Shown here in pieces: positions 22,563-35,305 of a stretch of DNA of 64,000 nt. Position numbers and translations under genes: made by a program. The stretch lies in the NCBI RefSeq assembly GCF_001653235.2, contig NC_035792.1, positions 3,286,001 through 3,350,000 on the forward strand, written 5' to 3'. The notes below the pieces were generated by a model. The model was given only the letters and a program-made list of their open reading frames with translations, searched no databases and was not told where the DNA came from. The stretch comes from Pochonia chlamydosporia 170. Lineage: Eukaryota > Ascomycota > Sordariomycetes > Hypocreales > Clavicipitaceae. How positions within the stretch are numbered: the first letter of the stretch is position 1; every line of letters starts with the position of its first letter.

Positions 22563-24581
22563 ATGGCTCCCCAACAGACACAGGCCGGGCCATATATTGT
22601 CTTGCATGACTACCTGTCGGACGTCACTTGGGGACATACACTGCTCGTTGCATTTGGAATTTGGCTTGGATATGCTATCGTAATCGCGTTTCAGAGACTA
22701 TGGCTAAGTCCTATATCTCATATACCAGGACCAAAACTTGCAGCACTAACACAGTACTATGAATTCTATTACGACATTATCTTGGGTGGGCAATACACCT
22801 TTAAAATCATGGAAATGCACAAAAAGTATGGTTCCGTTGTTCGTATCAGCCCTTGGGAAGTGCATGTCGGCGAGCACGACTTCCACTCCGAGTTGTTTGG
22901 CGGCCCAACACGACCCAGACAGAAGTGGGCGTTCTGGGTAAAGCAAGTGAGTTGTCGTCAGCATATTTTCAAAAAGAAGAAAGAAATTGCTCACAACCAT
23001 CTCATAGTTTGGGGCTCCTTGTAGGACTTATACAGACGAATATATGCCACGGATGTAAAGACTGACTTCCTTGGTAGACAGTGCCCTCGCAACTATCGAT
23101 CATGATCACCACAAATTGCGCCGATCGGTCCTCAACCCATTCTTCTCTGCTCAGAGTGTTCGTAGTCTACAACCAGTCATTGAAGAGCGAGTTGACAGGC
23201 TCCTCAAAGCCCTCTCCAAATACGCGGCTACTCAACACGAGAGGCCCATCGATATCATGTACCCTTTCTCGGCCTTTACAAATGGTATGCTACCTAGGAA
23301 ACAAAAGCTATGGGGAGCTTTTCACCCGCGGTTCAGCTGACATCAACTTGCCTAGACGTCATAAACGAATATGCTTTCGCTCGCAGCGATCACTTGAGTA
23401 TGTCCTACCTTCCTCACCGCCGAATGACTAGTCGCTAATGCTAACACAACACCACAGTTGAGCAGTCAGATTTTGGACGCGAGGTGACAGACAACTTACT
23501 AATGGGGACACACATGGGACCACTCATAAAGCATGCCAACTGGGCTCTGACGCTTGTCAATGGTCTACCCGAATTCTTTTCGGCTCGATGCGTTCCAGGT
23601 ATGCACCACTGACAGAACTGGCATTCTTGCGACAGAATTCTAACCCCCCTTATAGGCTGGTCGGGGTTTCTGAAAATGAAAAATGATATTCTCAATCAAA
23701 TAAGGACGATCCAGTCAACACAGGATACTAAGGAATGGCAGCTTGACGTCAGCCACCCTACCATTTTCCATGAATTACTTTCCTCGAAGCATCTTCCGGA
23801 AGGCGAGAAGACGCCTACCAGATTGGCCCAAGAGGGCCAGATATTGGTCCAAGGAGGCACACTCACCACGTCGTGGGCCCTTTCATTGGCAACCTTCCAC
23901 TTGCTTCATCGACCGTCGACACTTAGGGCACTTCGCGACGAACTGTTGGCCAATATTCCCGATGCCGATGAAGTTACACCACTAGCGAAACTCGAAAGCC
24001 TGCCCTACTTGCGAGCCGTTGTCAAAGAAACTTTGCGACACAGTATTGGCACGAGCGGGAGACTATCTCGAATTGCTTTAGATGAGGCGTTTGTCGTCCA
24101 TGACCACGAAAACGGGAAAAAATGGCACATTCCCAAGGGGACAGTGGTCAGCATGAGCCCATACAAGACCGTAATGGACGAGAAACTATTTCCCGACCCT
24201 CTGGTATTTCACCCCGAGCGCTGGCTCAACAGTGGTGAGCGACTCGACAGGTACCTGACCATTTTCGGAGGCGGAACGCGCAGTTGTTTGGGGCTGGCCC
24301 TCGCCCAGGCCGAGTTGTATCTCACTCTTGCCAAACTTTTCCGTCGATGGGGAAGCGGTGGCATTTTCAAAGGGGATGCCACGGGCGATATCCGCCCTGG
24401 AGATGTTGGGGCTCTTAAAATTTTCGAAACAACTCCTCGAGATTGTCAAATGGCATCAGACTACTTTATTCCCATTCCATACAAGGTATGACCCTCCACA
24501 GTAGAGCTGCTTTACCTTCGCTAATAAAATTAGGGCTCGAAAGGCATTCGTTTTGTTCTAAATTTACCCTCGGCTGGTTGA
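22563..24581 (+). CDS. Cytochrome P450 monooxygenase
   Basis: A seven-exon gene: 22563-22946, 23008-23020, 23078-23284, 23356-23397, 23458-23598, 23656-24485 and 24534-24581. It gives 554 residues with every phase consistent. The protein starts with a membrane anchor (about residues 25-45, LLVAFGIWLGYAIVIAFQRL) and an ISHIPGPKLAALT proline hinge. It has an oxygen-binding I-helix variant (QGGTLTTSW in place of AGxxTT), KETLRHS for ExxR, FHPERW, and the haem loop FGGGTRSCLG with the axial cysteine near residue 472. It would hydroxylate or epoxidise a lipophilic substrate at the endoplasmic reticulum with a P450 reductase. The overall form, including the GSVVRISPWEVHV segment, resembles the fungal trichodiene-oxygenase-like (CYP58/CYP68-type) group; that placement is inference. 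Exon 2 is only 13 nucleotides. The start ATG at 22563 is preferred over a TTG upstream. A transporter follows. Confidence 0.94.
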
Positions 24582-25329
24582 CGTAAAAAGGTAGTTGTAT
24601 TAGGAGGAACATGACGAGATAGGAGGGAGACGTCACATACCAACAAGTCGGGTGTGCTTGAGCGTCGAAGCTGAAGAGAGGCTTGCTATGGGGTTGAAAT
24701 TGTAAATAAATGATGACTTAAACGACGATAAAATTCGAAATGAATTTGATGAGATTTCACTTTCAAAAGATGCAATTCAAGCGTAACCTTTTGCTTGGCA
24801 CTTCTGGCTATGGAAAGTCCGACTGAGAAACACGCACCGAGTGTCTAGTCGGCGAATGAGACTGTTTGGAAGACAAGAGTTTGGACGAATGTCTCCTCCA
24901 GCGAAGGCTGGGTACACGCTAACTCCGGCAATTCGACTTACCGGGCTAGAGAGTCTCTCAGTTCTACTCCATATTGATCCCAGCCCCTGACATGCTGCAG
25001 GGTCATCGTATGGAGTCAGATTGGCCGCTGCCGTTGTGGGGATTGCGGCCGCCCTGCCCAACTCAGTGCATCCATCACGTTTCCGTTTCGCATCGGTGGC
25101 TTCTTCCTATGGAGCTCCATTAGTTTCGTTTCGTATTTGATCTGATATTGTCCGTGCCGCGCCGTGCCGTGCCATTTTCTCTTGCCCCATGAAAACTTCT
25201 CTCTCTTCTGTTGGCAAACCTTGCGAGTCGTCCTGAGCCTTCATTCTCCAATTGTATAATTCTGTTTGATTTTCTCGATCAACTCGGCACTTGCTCCGCG
25301 CAAGAGCTGGCGCTTCTAAACTTGTTACC
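24582..25329. other. Intergenic between P450 and MFS genes
   Basis: A 748-bp gap between two co-directional genes, containing the P450 3' flank and the transporter promoter. No further gene is seen. Confidence 0.5.
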
Positions 25330-26817
25330 ATGGCGGTAGTCGACCCCGCGACGAGGAGGAAAGTCTTGAAGGTGATTGTAGTGTCATTGCTGCTGGATCT
25401 GGTAGGACATGCCTACCCCGTTGAAGCCCATGATAGAGTATCAGCTTCTGATGATATATATTTTTGCAGATATCGTTCACTTTCATCCTCCCCCTCTTCC
25501 CCAAGCTGTTGGAGTTCTATCGAGATCGGGAAGCACCATCCATCACAGCGGGGGCGCCACGAACATTATTACAGCAAGTGCTCGGAGGTCTCAACAAATA
25601 TAAAGCCTCCTTCTCACGCCCAATTGATTCTCGATATGACATTGTACTCCTTGGAGGAGCCATGGGCTCGCTGTTCTCGTGAGTAAGCTCCAATTTGTCA
25701 CCCATGACCCGTCGGCAAACTGACAGCGCTAATTGTAACCCGCAGGCTGTTGCAAGCGATTGCTTCCCCCCTCATTGGAAGATTATCCGATCGATACGGC
25801 CGACGTACTGCTCTACTGACTTCTATGTGTGGAAACATACTTTCCGTGCTGCTCTGGGTCGCTGCCGTTGACTTTCGGACCTTTGTCGCGAGCCGGGTTG
25901 TTGGAGGTCTCTCCGAGGGAAATATCCAGCTGTCGACTGCCATGGCAAGCGACATATCTGATGAGTCGTCTCGAGGCTCTACCATGGCCATTATCGGCGC
26001 TTGCTTCTCTATTGCCTTTACCTTCGGCCCCGGCCTCGGTGCCTGGCTGAGCACGAAATCTATGGTGGCGGCAAACCCATTTGCAACTGCTGCTTCCTTT
26101 AGCTTGGTACTCATTGTAACCGAAACGATCTATCTGTACATTTGTCTACCAGAGACTTTGCCGTCGCTTACGGGGGTGGACGCTAAGTCAGACAAGAAAG
26201 AGAAACCAAAGGCCAAGGTTACAGAGAGAACGAATTCCCACGTTCTGCTCAATGCTGTTCATTTCTTTTTCCTCCTTTTCTTTTCCGGAATGGAAAGCTC
26301 GCTGTCGTTTATGACGTATGAACTGTTCGAGTTCACGTCTGGTAAAAATGGGAGGTTGCTTGGGTATATTGGCCTTGTTGCATCTATTCTCCAGGGCGGA
26401 GTTACGCGACGACTCCCTCCCCTGCTGTCTGTTCGAATCGGCGTCATCTCATGCATGACTGCCTTCTTTCTTCTCGGCAGAGTCAACAGTATTGGTGGAC
26501 TGTATGCCGCAGCAACTTGTCTCGCAATGACGTCGGCCACGGTAGTTACCGGATTGAATGCCTTGAGCAGCTTCGAAGCCAGTGAGGATGAACGGGGTGG
26601 TAAGCTAGGCATATTGAGAAGCTGGGGACAGCTGGGCCGTGGTCTCGGGCCAATTCTTTTCACCAGCGTGTACTGGTGGGCTGGCCGTGAATTTGCGTAC
26701 AATATGGGAGCCACCGGTATTGCTGTTGTTTCAGCAGCAGTGTTGATGGGCCTCAAAACTCCCAAAGGGGCGGGCAAGGCTGAGAAGAATGAAAAGTCGA
26801 ATGGTAAGGACCAATAA
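25330..26817 (+). CDS. MFS transporter, MFSD10/TetA-like
   Basis: A three-exon gene: 25330-25401, 25470-25678 and 25746-26817, giving 450 residues with about twelve hydrophobic segments. The best marks are the MFS motif A loop between helices 2 and 3 (GRLSDRYGRRTALL), VGGLSEGNIQLSTAMASDISD in helix 4-5, and a second loop repeat GILRSWGQLGRGLGPILF in the C half. A charged cytosolic linker (DAKSDKKEKPKAKVTERT) separates the two halves. This pattern fits the tetracycline-resistance-like/MFSD10 branch of drug:H+ antiporters found in fungi. The likely role is export or organelle transport of an organic molecule; the substrate is unknown. Its tandem position after the P450 suggests the two could act on one compound. 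The start is the ATG at 25330 (ACCATGG context). Confidence 0.92.
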
Positions 26818-29800
26818 TGGATACGTGGAGTTTTGAGAAAGTGGAATTGGAGATATAAAGGAGAGGGGTTCACGATTATGGAATTTGTTCTTTGAGTAAG
26901 CGGTTGGAATTGCAGGCAAGAGCGACCCTGCAGCAGACAGAATTTGGCTAGCGAGTAGCTGTTCGAGACCGCATGGCTTCATGATGAAGTTGAGAGTTAA
27001 AACTGTAACAACAATGGCCCTATCAGAGCCACAGGATGATTATTAATGCACAAAAGACGGGAACTTATGACTGCCTCGTTTCCGTCAGATAATATATATA
27101 GATTCGAAAAGAAAGCCCGCACCCGGATTTGCACCGAGATCCTTGGCTGTCACCTATTCGTTGCTAGGAGGAGTCGAACGAGTTACTATTACTCTATACG
27201 GGTCTGCGATTGCATTGTGTTTATGAAAAGCATCAGCCACTCAACCGACTCGTATGTGTAGGTTTCTGTTTGAGAGATTGGCGCTTAAAGCCGTGCATAT
27301 AAGTGGCCTGCCTGCGTTGCACTTAGCAGTGAATGGGCTGGACGTGGAAGTGCTGTGAATCGAACTGAAGCAAGGTGACTACTAAGTGAAGGCTGATTCG
27401 ACTTTCGCATAAGCTTCAAAGTACGACTAAGTTATTGCACGACTGCCATTGGGCCATGCCAGGAAAGGCCTGCTGGGACTCATTACGATCAAACGACGTC
27501 TACACTGGATCAGGGCCGCATGGGGAGCAGTTGTCAATACATGCGTCGTATCATCAATATTGGTTCTAGTCAAGAGCGTTCCCCCTTGAGAGATTCGGCT
27601 GGAGGACAGTGACTCAAAGCCCACCTGGCTCAGCAGGATTCCTCAGGCATGTTTATATGCATCATGACTCGATGATATCGACTGTACTGGCACTTGAACA
27701 GTGAAATTTTGCGGCGTAGAGTCACGAACATGTCAAGTTATCAACGAGCAACTGCTTGAAAAGTCCGTCCCAAACCGAAAGCGACAAGCCCGGGCTCTGT
27801 GCATTGTGTGGTGTCTTGTACCAAACATCATGTGCCTATACATCGGTTTTGACCTGTGAGCAAATCGGGCAGAAATAAAACAAGGCATATACCAAGAAGC
27901 TCTTGCCGCCGGCTATACTTTTGCAGCGGCGTCGCCGAGAAATGTATAGCGCCAGTAGGAGATCTGCAGGGTCGAGATTGGAGACTGAGACGTTGCCACA
28001 GAAGGCTAATGTGGGAAGCTTGAGACGGGGGGTTTGATGGGTGGATTGAGATGGTCAACTGGTCTCACCATCAGCGGTTGATATCGAATATGCTGGACCG
28101 GATGGGAAGGGTCTCTCATATGCTCCTGCCAAACAAACAGTCAACTTGGCTGAGTTCATTTCGACTCCACTGTGGCTGACATGGAGGACACAGTTGCCTG
28201 AGCCAGGGCTTGCACCACAAGCGCAGAGCATTGGTGTCCTGGATTGGTCTCAGCTTTTTGCAGATTTCCGGCTGCACGCAAGTTTCATGAAGGAGGGGTC
28301 AAAATTATTCTGGTGTCTGGATCAGTCACAACATTCGACCCCTCAGTCTTTTGCGCGCACGCAGCTTGAATCATCGGCCAGAAATTGATGCCTGAGATTT
28401 CTGATGATTCTGGCCAAGGTATGTCACAGCTGCGTTTTGATACCAATCGCCCCATCAAGGATCCGCTGTGAGATCAGGTATCTGTTCTGGACATCGCAAC
28501 ACAAAGAAAAAGTGAAGGCAGGTGCTTGGGGTGGCAAAGCCTGATGGTGGGGCATGACGTTTGGGAGGGGCACCAGAGAATTGGTGTCTTGTCTGGACCC
28601 AAGTCGCGGGTCGAGTTTGTTGCGATCTGCGACTCATTCATGAGATGGAGTAGTATTTGAGGCATCAATACGAGGCCACAAACAAATTAATATGGATGAA
28701 TAAAAATTACAGTCACGTCCCATGATGATATCTTTGTCTTATACTCGTGGATATATACTTTCACAATTCAGCTGAGATGTCGTGACTCACGCCGTTGAGA
28801 TTGTCGCAAACTGCCACAAGTGCCAGGCGCTACCGCCAGACCTGTTCGTGGCCCTAGTCAATTTGATTTTTTTTTTTTTTGTTTTGGGCCTTGCGTGGAG
28901 GAGGGGTTGGGCAGATTGGCAGACAAAGCTCCGGCCGTCAGTCAAACTGAGTGGCTCTGCCTCGCAGGAAATTTTGGGTCGCATTGAATTTTTTTTTTCT
29001 CACTCAGTCCCAGCCTGGTCTCCACTTTGTACCTACTATCAGATGCCATGTATCTTTTTTGTCAACATTGAGGTTTTGAGCGGCTGGTGGCGCGTAGCCG
29101 CAAAATGAGGCCGGTTGTCGATGTTGTGCCCGGATTGGGGTTCTTGGCTCTGAGCTCCGGTGTTTGATGATCGAGCTTGGTGAATTTGATATTGAAATGC
29201 CAAATGCTAGAAGCAACACAGGCGGATAGAAACATTTTCAGCAATGATATGGCTGAATTTCACTACTGACATGGCAAAACTCTTAGCGAAGTAGCAGAGA
29301 TGCCTTGACCAGAGCTGCGGGACAAACCTCTGTACCGTAATCACCAGAAGCTTGCGCGACAATATCGATTCATACGCAAATACACACAGGTCCCCCATAC
29401 ACTAGGATGATTTACAGAACCAGCTGCACCTGATTATCAAGATGGTTTTACTGTTTCAAAAGTCTGGCTTGATGCAAACCTCAATGGCCATTGCCCCTCC
29501 ATTGTCAAACTGCCTCATTCTAAAGTCTTTGCCAGACCTGGTGGTAGGTCAAGACTGCCTGGTACATGGCAACATGGCCAAGCAACGAGCCAAGAGCGAG
29601 CTCCTGATTGGTCTGCGCCACGCACAACCTGGCGCTAAGAAGGAAGAAAAAATCCTGCGAGTCAGTGCGATGCAGAGAAAAAACCTCTGGCCTGTTAGGG
29701 CTAGGTGGTCACAAAGGTCCAGATGTCCCCTCTCTCTCTGTGCTGGTTGCCCCGCGCCGCAGCCAGCATCAGTCACTCCACCCCTCCTCCACTCACCTTT

Positions 29801-30038
29801 TTAAATCTCCTCCTCCCACCACCGCTTTGCGAATTTTTCTCTCTTCTTGCTCCTCGTCTCGCATACCCGGTTCAAGCATCCGATCTGCGAATTTGTACGT
29901 TGGTCCTCATCAAGAACCATCTTCGTCATACAGATCATTGATGTTGATGGATGAAAGACTTCGCCTGCTGACTCTTTTGACAGACACTTTCCGTCAGGAC
30001 ACCATACTACAAAACTTCACAACCTTTACACCGTCAAA
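26818..30038. other. Intergenic, includes tef1 promoter
   Basis: About 3.2 kb with no recognised protein gene. The 27.1-27.25 kb part has tRNA-like fragments that do not fold into a full cloverleaf (see rejected items). The last 300 bp (29740-30038) is pyrimidine-rich and C/T-tracted, as expected for the leader of a highly expressed gene such as tef1. Confidence 0.5.
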
Positions 30039-31909
30039 ATGGGTAAGGACGACAAGACTCACATCAACGTGGTCGTTATCGTAAGTTCCCTTGACTAGTT
30101 TCCTGCGATGATTTCAAATTCTTGTTGCTAACATGTTTGTCACAGGGGTATGTCTTGATATCTGCTCTTCGTCCTTTTCGACTTGCATAGTGCTAACCAT
30201 AGGATCAGCCACGTCGACTCCGGCAAGTCTACCACCACTGGTCACTTGATCTACCAGTGCGGTGGTATTGACAAGCGAACCATCGAGAAGTTCGAGAAGG
30301 TAAGAAGCCAATTTTTTCCGTTTTTGCGATGAGCTTTGTTTTTTTTTTGCCGACAGAAAATTGTCTCTCTTCGCTGTCTCTGGCGGCCAGAAAGCGATTT
30401 TTACCCCTCCCTCGCTGCGACACAAATTTTCGCTTTTTCGCGGGGCCTTATCTTTGACTCTGGTGGGGCATCTCTACCCCGCCAGCTGTCGACGTCTGGC
30501 TGGTCAGGGCGAGTCGCCAAACAAAACACAGCGTCACTCAGTCACCAACAAAAAAAAAAATGAACACCGCTAATTCGTATCGCTTTTCAGGAAGCCGCCG
30601 AACTCGGTAAGGGTTCCTTCAAGTACGCATGGGTTCTTGACAAGCTCAAGGCCGAGCGTGAGCGTGGTATCACCATCGACATTGCCCTCTGGAAGTTCGA
30701 GACTCCCAAGTACTATGTCACCGTCATTGGTATGTGCACTTGTGCCAATCAACACCGTCGCCCTTGGCCTGCATTACGCTTTCTAACAACTTCATAACAG
30801 ACGCTCCCGGCCACCGTGATTTCATCAAGAACATGATCACTGGTACTTCCCAGGCTGACTGCGCTATTCTCATCATCGCTGCCGGTACTGGTGAGTTCGA
30901 GGCTGGTATCTCCAAGGATGGCCAGACCCGTGAGCACGCTCTGCTCGCCTACACCCTGGGTGTCAAGCAGCTCATCGTCGCCATCAACAAGATGGACACT
31001 GCCAAGTGGGCCGAGGCTCGTTACCAGGAAATCATCAAGGAGACTTCCAACTTCATCAAGAAGGTCGGCTACAACCCCAAGACCGTTGCCTTCGTCCCCA
31101 TCTCTGGTTTCAACGGCGACAACATGCTTACTGCCTCCACCAACTGCCCCTGGTACAAGGGCTGGGAGAAGGAGACCAAGGCTGGCAAGTCCACCGGAAA
31201 GACCCTTCTCGAGGCCATTGACGCCATTGAGCCTCCCAAGCGTCCCACCGACAAGCCCCTCCGTCTTCCCCTCCAGGATGTCTACAAGATCGGTGGTATT
31301 GGAACTGTTCCCGTCGGCCGTATCGAGACTGGTGTCCTCAAGCCCGGTATGGTCGTTACCTTCGCTCCCTCCAACGTCACCACTGAAGTCAAGTCCGTCG
31401 AGATGCACCACGAGCAGCTCTCCGAGGGTGTCCCCGGTGACAACGTCGGCTTCAACGTGAAGAACGTTTCCGTCAAGGAAATCCGCCGTGGTAACGTTGC
31501 TGGTGACTCCAAGAACGACCCCCCCATGGGTGCCGCTTCTTTCGATGCCCAGGTCATCGTTCTCAACCACCCTGGTCAGGTCGGTGCTGGTTACGCTCCC
31601 GTCCTCGATTGCCACACCGCCCACATTGCCTGCAAGTTCTCTGAGATTAAGGAGAAGATTGACCGACGTACCGGTAAGGCTGTCGAGTCTGCCCCCAAGT
31701 TCATCAAGTCTGGAGACTCCGCCATCGTCAAGATGGTTCCCTCCAAGCCTATGTGCGTTGAGGCTTTCACCGACTACCCTCCCCTGGGTCGTTTCGCCGT
31801 CCGTGACATGCGTCAGACCGTCGCTGTCGGTGTCATCAAGTCCGTTGAGAAGGCCGCTGCTGGTTCCGGCAAGGTCACCAAGTCCGCTGCCAAGGCTGGC
31901 AAGAAATAA
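30039..31909 (+). CDS. tef1: Translation elongation factor 1-alpha
   Basis: The EF-1A gene, 460 residues, identical in length to other fungal EF-1A. Exons are 30039-30080, 30146-30147, 30209-30299, 30591-30729 and 30801-31909. The GTPase motifs [17 protein letters not shown] and NKMD are all present, followed by the two beta-barrel domains and a lysine-rich C terminus. The protein carries aminoacyl-tRNA to the ribosomal A site. The conserved Gly of IGHVDSGK is encoded across three exons: ATC | GG | C CAC. The second exon is therefore just two nucleotides, because the sequence flanking each side is a good GT-AG intron (65 and 61 bp). The third intron (30300-30590) is 291 bp, the variable intron widely used for fungal phylogeny. 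Codon choice is strongly biased to C-ending codons, which implies very high expression. Confidence 0.98.
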
Positions 31910-32522
31910 GCGATTTAAATCGTTGAAATCTTGTTGTGCATACTGGGCTGGATACCGGGACGTAATGTTGTCACTTCTACGACGAAATGATCTACTTTGC
32001 TATGGATGAGCACTCGGCTATTTGTCTAGGTGGCACATGTAATGAGAAACAGGGTTTTATGGTTTTCATGATGTGCTTAGGAAGTAAAAAATATTAGAGT
32101 CTAGAAGTGATTCCAAAACAAAAAAAATTGGTCAAAAGTCTACAAGTTTCCGTTTTGTTCGCCCCGTGAATTACAGAGAAGTGTGAATCTATTAATGTAT
32201 TTCCTTTCAAAAGATCATACTCCCTGGTAGCTTTATTAGAGTCCATCGTGCATCTCGGCTACGCAATTGAAAGGCGGAAGCCTGCATGCGGCCCGTTCAA
32301 ATGCTCCGCCCCCATCATGATGCCCGGCATGATGCTAGAAATATCCATCACTGGGACCCTGCTGCCCCGTCGTGGGGAAGTTCTTTGAGGTTTTGAAATG
32401 GGGCCTTGATGTCCCACTCTGACTACACTTGTCATATAGTCCGGAAGCAGCTTTGAGTAGAAAGCATACATCTATTACGCTCATATTGTACAATGATAAT
32501 TCTATGCTAATAATACATATCG
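31910..32522. other. Intergenic, convergent 3' ends
   Basis: The region between the tef1 and sls1 stop codons. It contains A-rich tracts suited to polyadenylation (for example 32117-32127). No gene is seen. Confidence 0.6.
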
Positions 32523-35305
32523 CTACAGCTTGTCAAACCTTAATTCTGTTTCTGGCCGTGCCGCATCCACAGGCACAATAGGCTCGGACTCAGCATCGTC
32601 CTTGGCACTGTCTCCCTCGGCATCTTGGCTTGACATATCAACCTGGTCCGTCTGTCTATCTTGTGTCTCGGGAGAGTCTTCCTGAGGAGCATCTTCCCTC
32701 GTTTCCGCAGCGAGACTAGGTTCCTGCTGGTACTCTGGATCCATCATGTCCCAATCAAATTGTTCGACGGACCGCTGCGTCATGAGTTTGTAGCCCTCAT
32801 CCCATGAGAAATGCTTCCCGTAGGCAGTTTCCTCAACGAGCTTCAAGAAACTTTGGAATTGCTCCTCATCAATATTGCAGTCGCGATTCGGAGGACCGGC
32901 TATGAGGGAGAGTCTCTGCTGTTGCCCGCCGTGTTGGCCGGCTTCGATGCTGCTGTAACGGAGGGTGTGTGATTGCCATTCCATGTTGATGGTCTGATGG
33001 ATGTCAAGGCCCATAAACATGTATGGGTGGGTGACTGATTCTGCAGAGTGCGTTTGGTGGGTAGATAGATGGCCAGGTAGGGTAAAATTTGTTCTACTGG
33101 GTGTTTTTAAACGCCCCTGTAAAAGATTGAAGTCGGAAGCCTGCAAGAATTGCTGCAGGGAGGATTGATTGGCATCGAGTGGAATAAGCTGCTTTTGAGT
33201 TATACGAACGTCTACACTTTCTGATGGAAGCATCATGTTGGTTTCTTGCAGGGGGATGACGGCCTCTAGGACTGATGTATCGGGGAATAAAAAGTTGGAG
33301 AGGTCAGCGGACGGGCTGACTGGTAAATGGAGTCGAATCTGAGGTAGAGGTTCGGGCAGTGAGGTCCCTGGTAGATGTTCTGGTGCAAAGTTGAGAACAA
33401 TGGCAGTCTTTTGGGTGCTCGGGGCTGGTGTGTCAGCTGTGATTGCAGTGAGGGCTGCAGGATGCGGGATGACTGGCGCAAGAACCCGGTGGCCCTTGGA
33501 TTGTTTGATTTGGTGAAGACGCCGTTCGGTGTGCAGTACGTGACCGAATGTCGCTGTGACTTCAACATCTCCGTTGGAGGATTTCAACTCTGGCTTGATG
33601 AAGCTGACTTTGAGAGGGGGCTCCGAATTCTTCGCACTGGTCGCTGTGGATTTGCCGATAGGCTTAACATAGCGAGACCACTGTCGTAACCTATCCCTCC
33701 AAGCCATGTTGCGTTTATCTCGTTGATGGGTTAGGAACACTCCTGTCTTTGATTTGGGCTTGGAAAGGACCTGGATATCTGTGTTTTGGGGTGTGCTTTC
33801 TCTACCAAGCAACAATCTTAGGACGATATCTGCCGGACCTTCGGTATGTTCATGGGAGACGCCAGTTTTGGAAAGCCATGATACCACGAGTTTCTGTGTA
33901 AGAATTAGCCAGTGTGTGCAAGGTGTGGACGTGATCATGTGCATACCGAATTTGCTGCATCATACAATAGGGACGTTTTGGTTGCCTTCTCCAGTACGTC
34001 CAACACATCTCTGTCCAGATTCTCTGGCTCTATCTGTTGAACTGAAAGTGTTGTTGATTGAACAGTCTGCGCGGTCTCGTCCAGCCGTGCCAAAAATGTA
34101 GCGACTGTGGACTTACGGGAGTAAATACTCAACCGGCATTGCTCCGATCCTAGAGTCACCCTCTCGTCGTTGGATTTGTCCAGAAAGTCGGTAGTTAGGC
34201 GTCCAAGGATACTACGACGAGGTTCTAGGATTATGTTAGCACCACGAATTTGCTCTTGAAATGGGTTATCCGTACTAGTAATGAGGCTGAAGATATCCGG
34301 CCTCAGCCAAACATCTGTTCTTCCAAGCCCTTCTACATGCTCCTGGACTTCCAGCTTCCACATGTCCTTTAGAATTGCGACTGCTTGTTGCTTCTTATGG
34401 GTGAGACGACCCCAATTGATTGGGTTGGTGGCAACCCAAGGACTGTGCTTGATCAACCAGGGGCACGAAGGTTCAGCTGATTTCTCCTCAATTTGACCAC
34501 GCTTCCCAAGATGGCGGTATGTTGTAAGCTGTTCACTGGTGAATCCTGAAATCAAGTCTTCCAACAGCTTGTCAAAATCCTTCCTCCTGATTATTGTGGT
34601 ATCTTTCGGTCGCATATCTTCAAAAACTTTCTCAACGTTTTGTGTGAAAGCTGGCTCATCTATTTCTGAGTCTTTTGGTACAAGAGACTGCCATGTCCAA
34701 CCGTCCTCAGGCTTGTCAGCGTGCACAAGATCTTCCAATTGCTGGGTGATCTTTTTCTTATTAAACCTCATCTTGTTGGGGTTCTTCATAATGATCGCAT
34801 CGACAGGTTTGCCCAAAGCGTCGATACCTAGGCTTTGTCGATACACAAACTTGTCACGGAACTGATCGGTATGGGTGCGACGCTGACCAGCCGGGTTGTG
34901 GCTAGTCTCGGGTTCATTTGCCAGTTCATCGTTGGTGGTACTTCGTGAGGTCGAACTATCTTCAAAAAATACGCTGGTTTCCTCTTCAAAACCTGCTCTG
35001 CCGTCTTTCGAAGGATGCGACTCATGCTCTTCTTCGAGTTCCCAAGTAGCAGGTTCATCGTGCGCGACACTCCGCCGACTCCCTTTGCCTCTTTTTTTTG
35101 AGTGCGATTCGATGTCGTCAAGAGCTCCTGAAATGAGAGCCTCTACTCTCTCTTTGCTCTGAGGTGAAAAGTCAGAGCCGTATCGTAGGAATTGGCTGTT
35201 GGTAGCTATCAGCGGATGTCGAACCGGCACAGCAGCAGCTTGTCGCAGCATGCCCAGCCGACAGGCCAGGCACACACGCGGCAACTGTGCCGCCCTTGAA
35301 AGCAT
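32523..35305 (-). CDS. SLS1: Mitochondrial inner-membrane regulator Sls1
   Basis: A two-exon gene: 33947-35305 and 32523-33893, with a 53-bp intron, giving 909 residues. The N-terminal 35 residues are rich in Arg, Leu and Ala without acids (MLSRAAQLPRVCLACRLGML...), a classic mitochondrial presequence. A long acidic linker follows. The central part (KRGQIEEKSAEPSCPWLIKHSPWV..., then DVWLRPDIFSLITS...EPRRSILGRLTT) matches the fungal SLS family by pattern. The C-terminal third is beta-rich and ends in an acidic Glu/Asp/Ser tail. In yeast, Sls1 sits at the inner membrane and links mitochondrial transcription by Rpo41 with translation, so that respiratory-chain proteins are made at the membrane. 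The ATG at 35303-35305 is chosen over an upstream TTG because it begins the presequence. It is divergent from nse3. Confidence 0.85.

Noticed and set aside
27114..27200. tRNA-like segment on the minus strand
   Set aside because: A T-arm-like hairpin with loop TGCAAAT, a partial acceptor pairing and a 4-bp D-like stem are present. But no proper anticodon stem forms and the first acceptor pair fails. At most a degraded tRNA.
30749..31624. 291-codon minus-strand frame
   Set aside because: Antisense shadow of the strongly codon-biased tef1 gene.
31488..32009. 173-codon plus-strand frame overlapping the tef1 end
   Set aside because: An off-frame shadow of tef1; Ser/Pro-rich translation typical of shifted C-ending codons.
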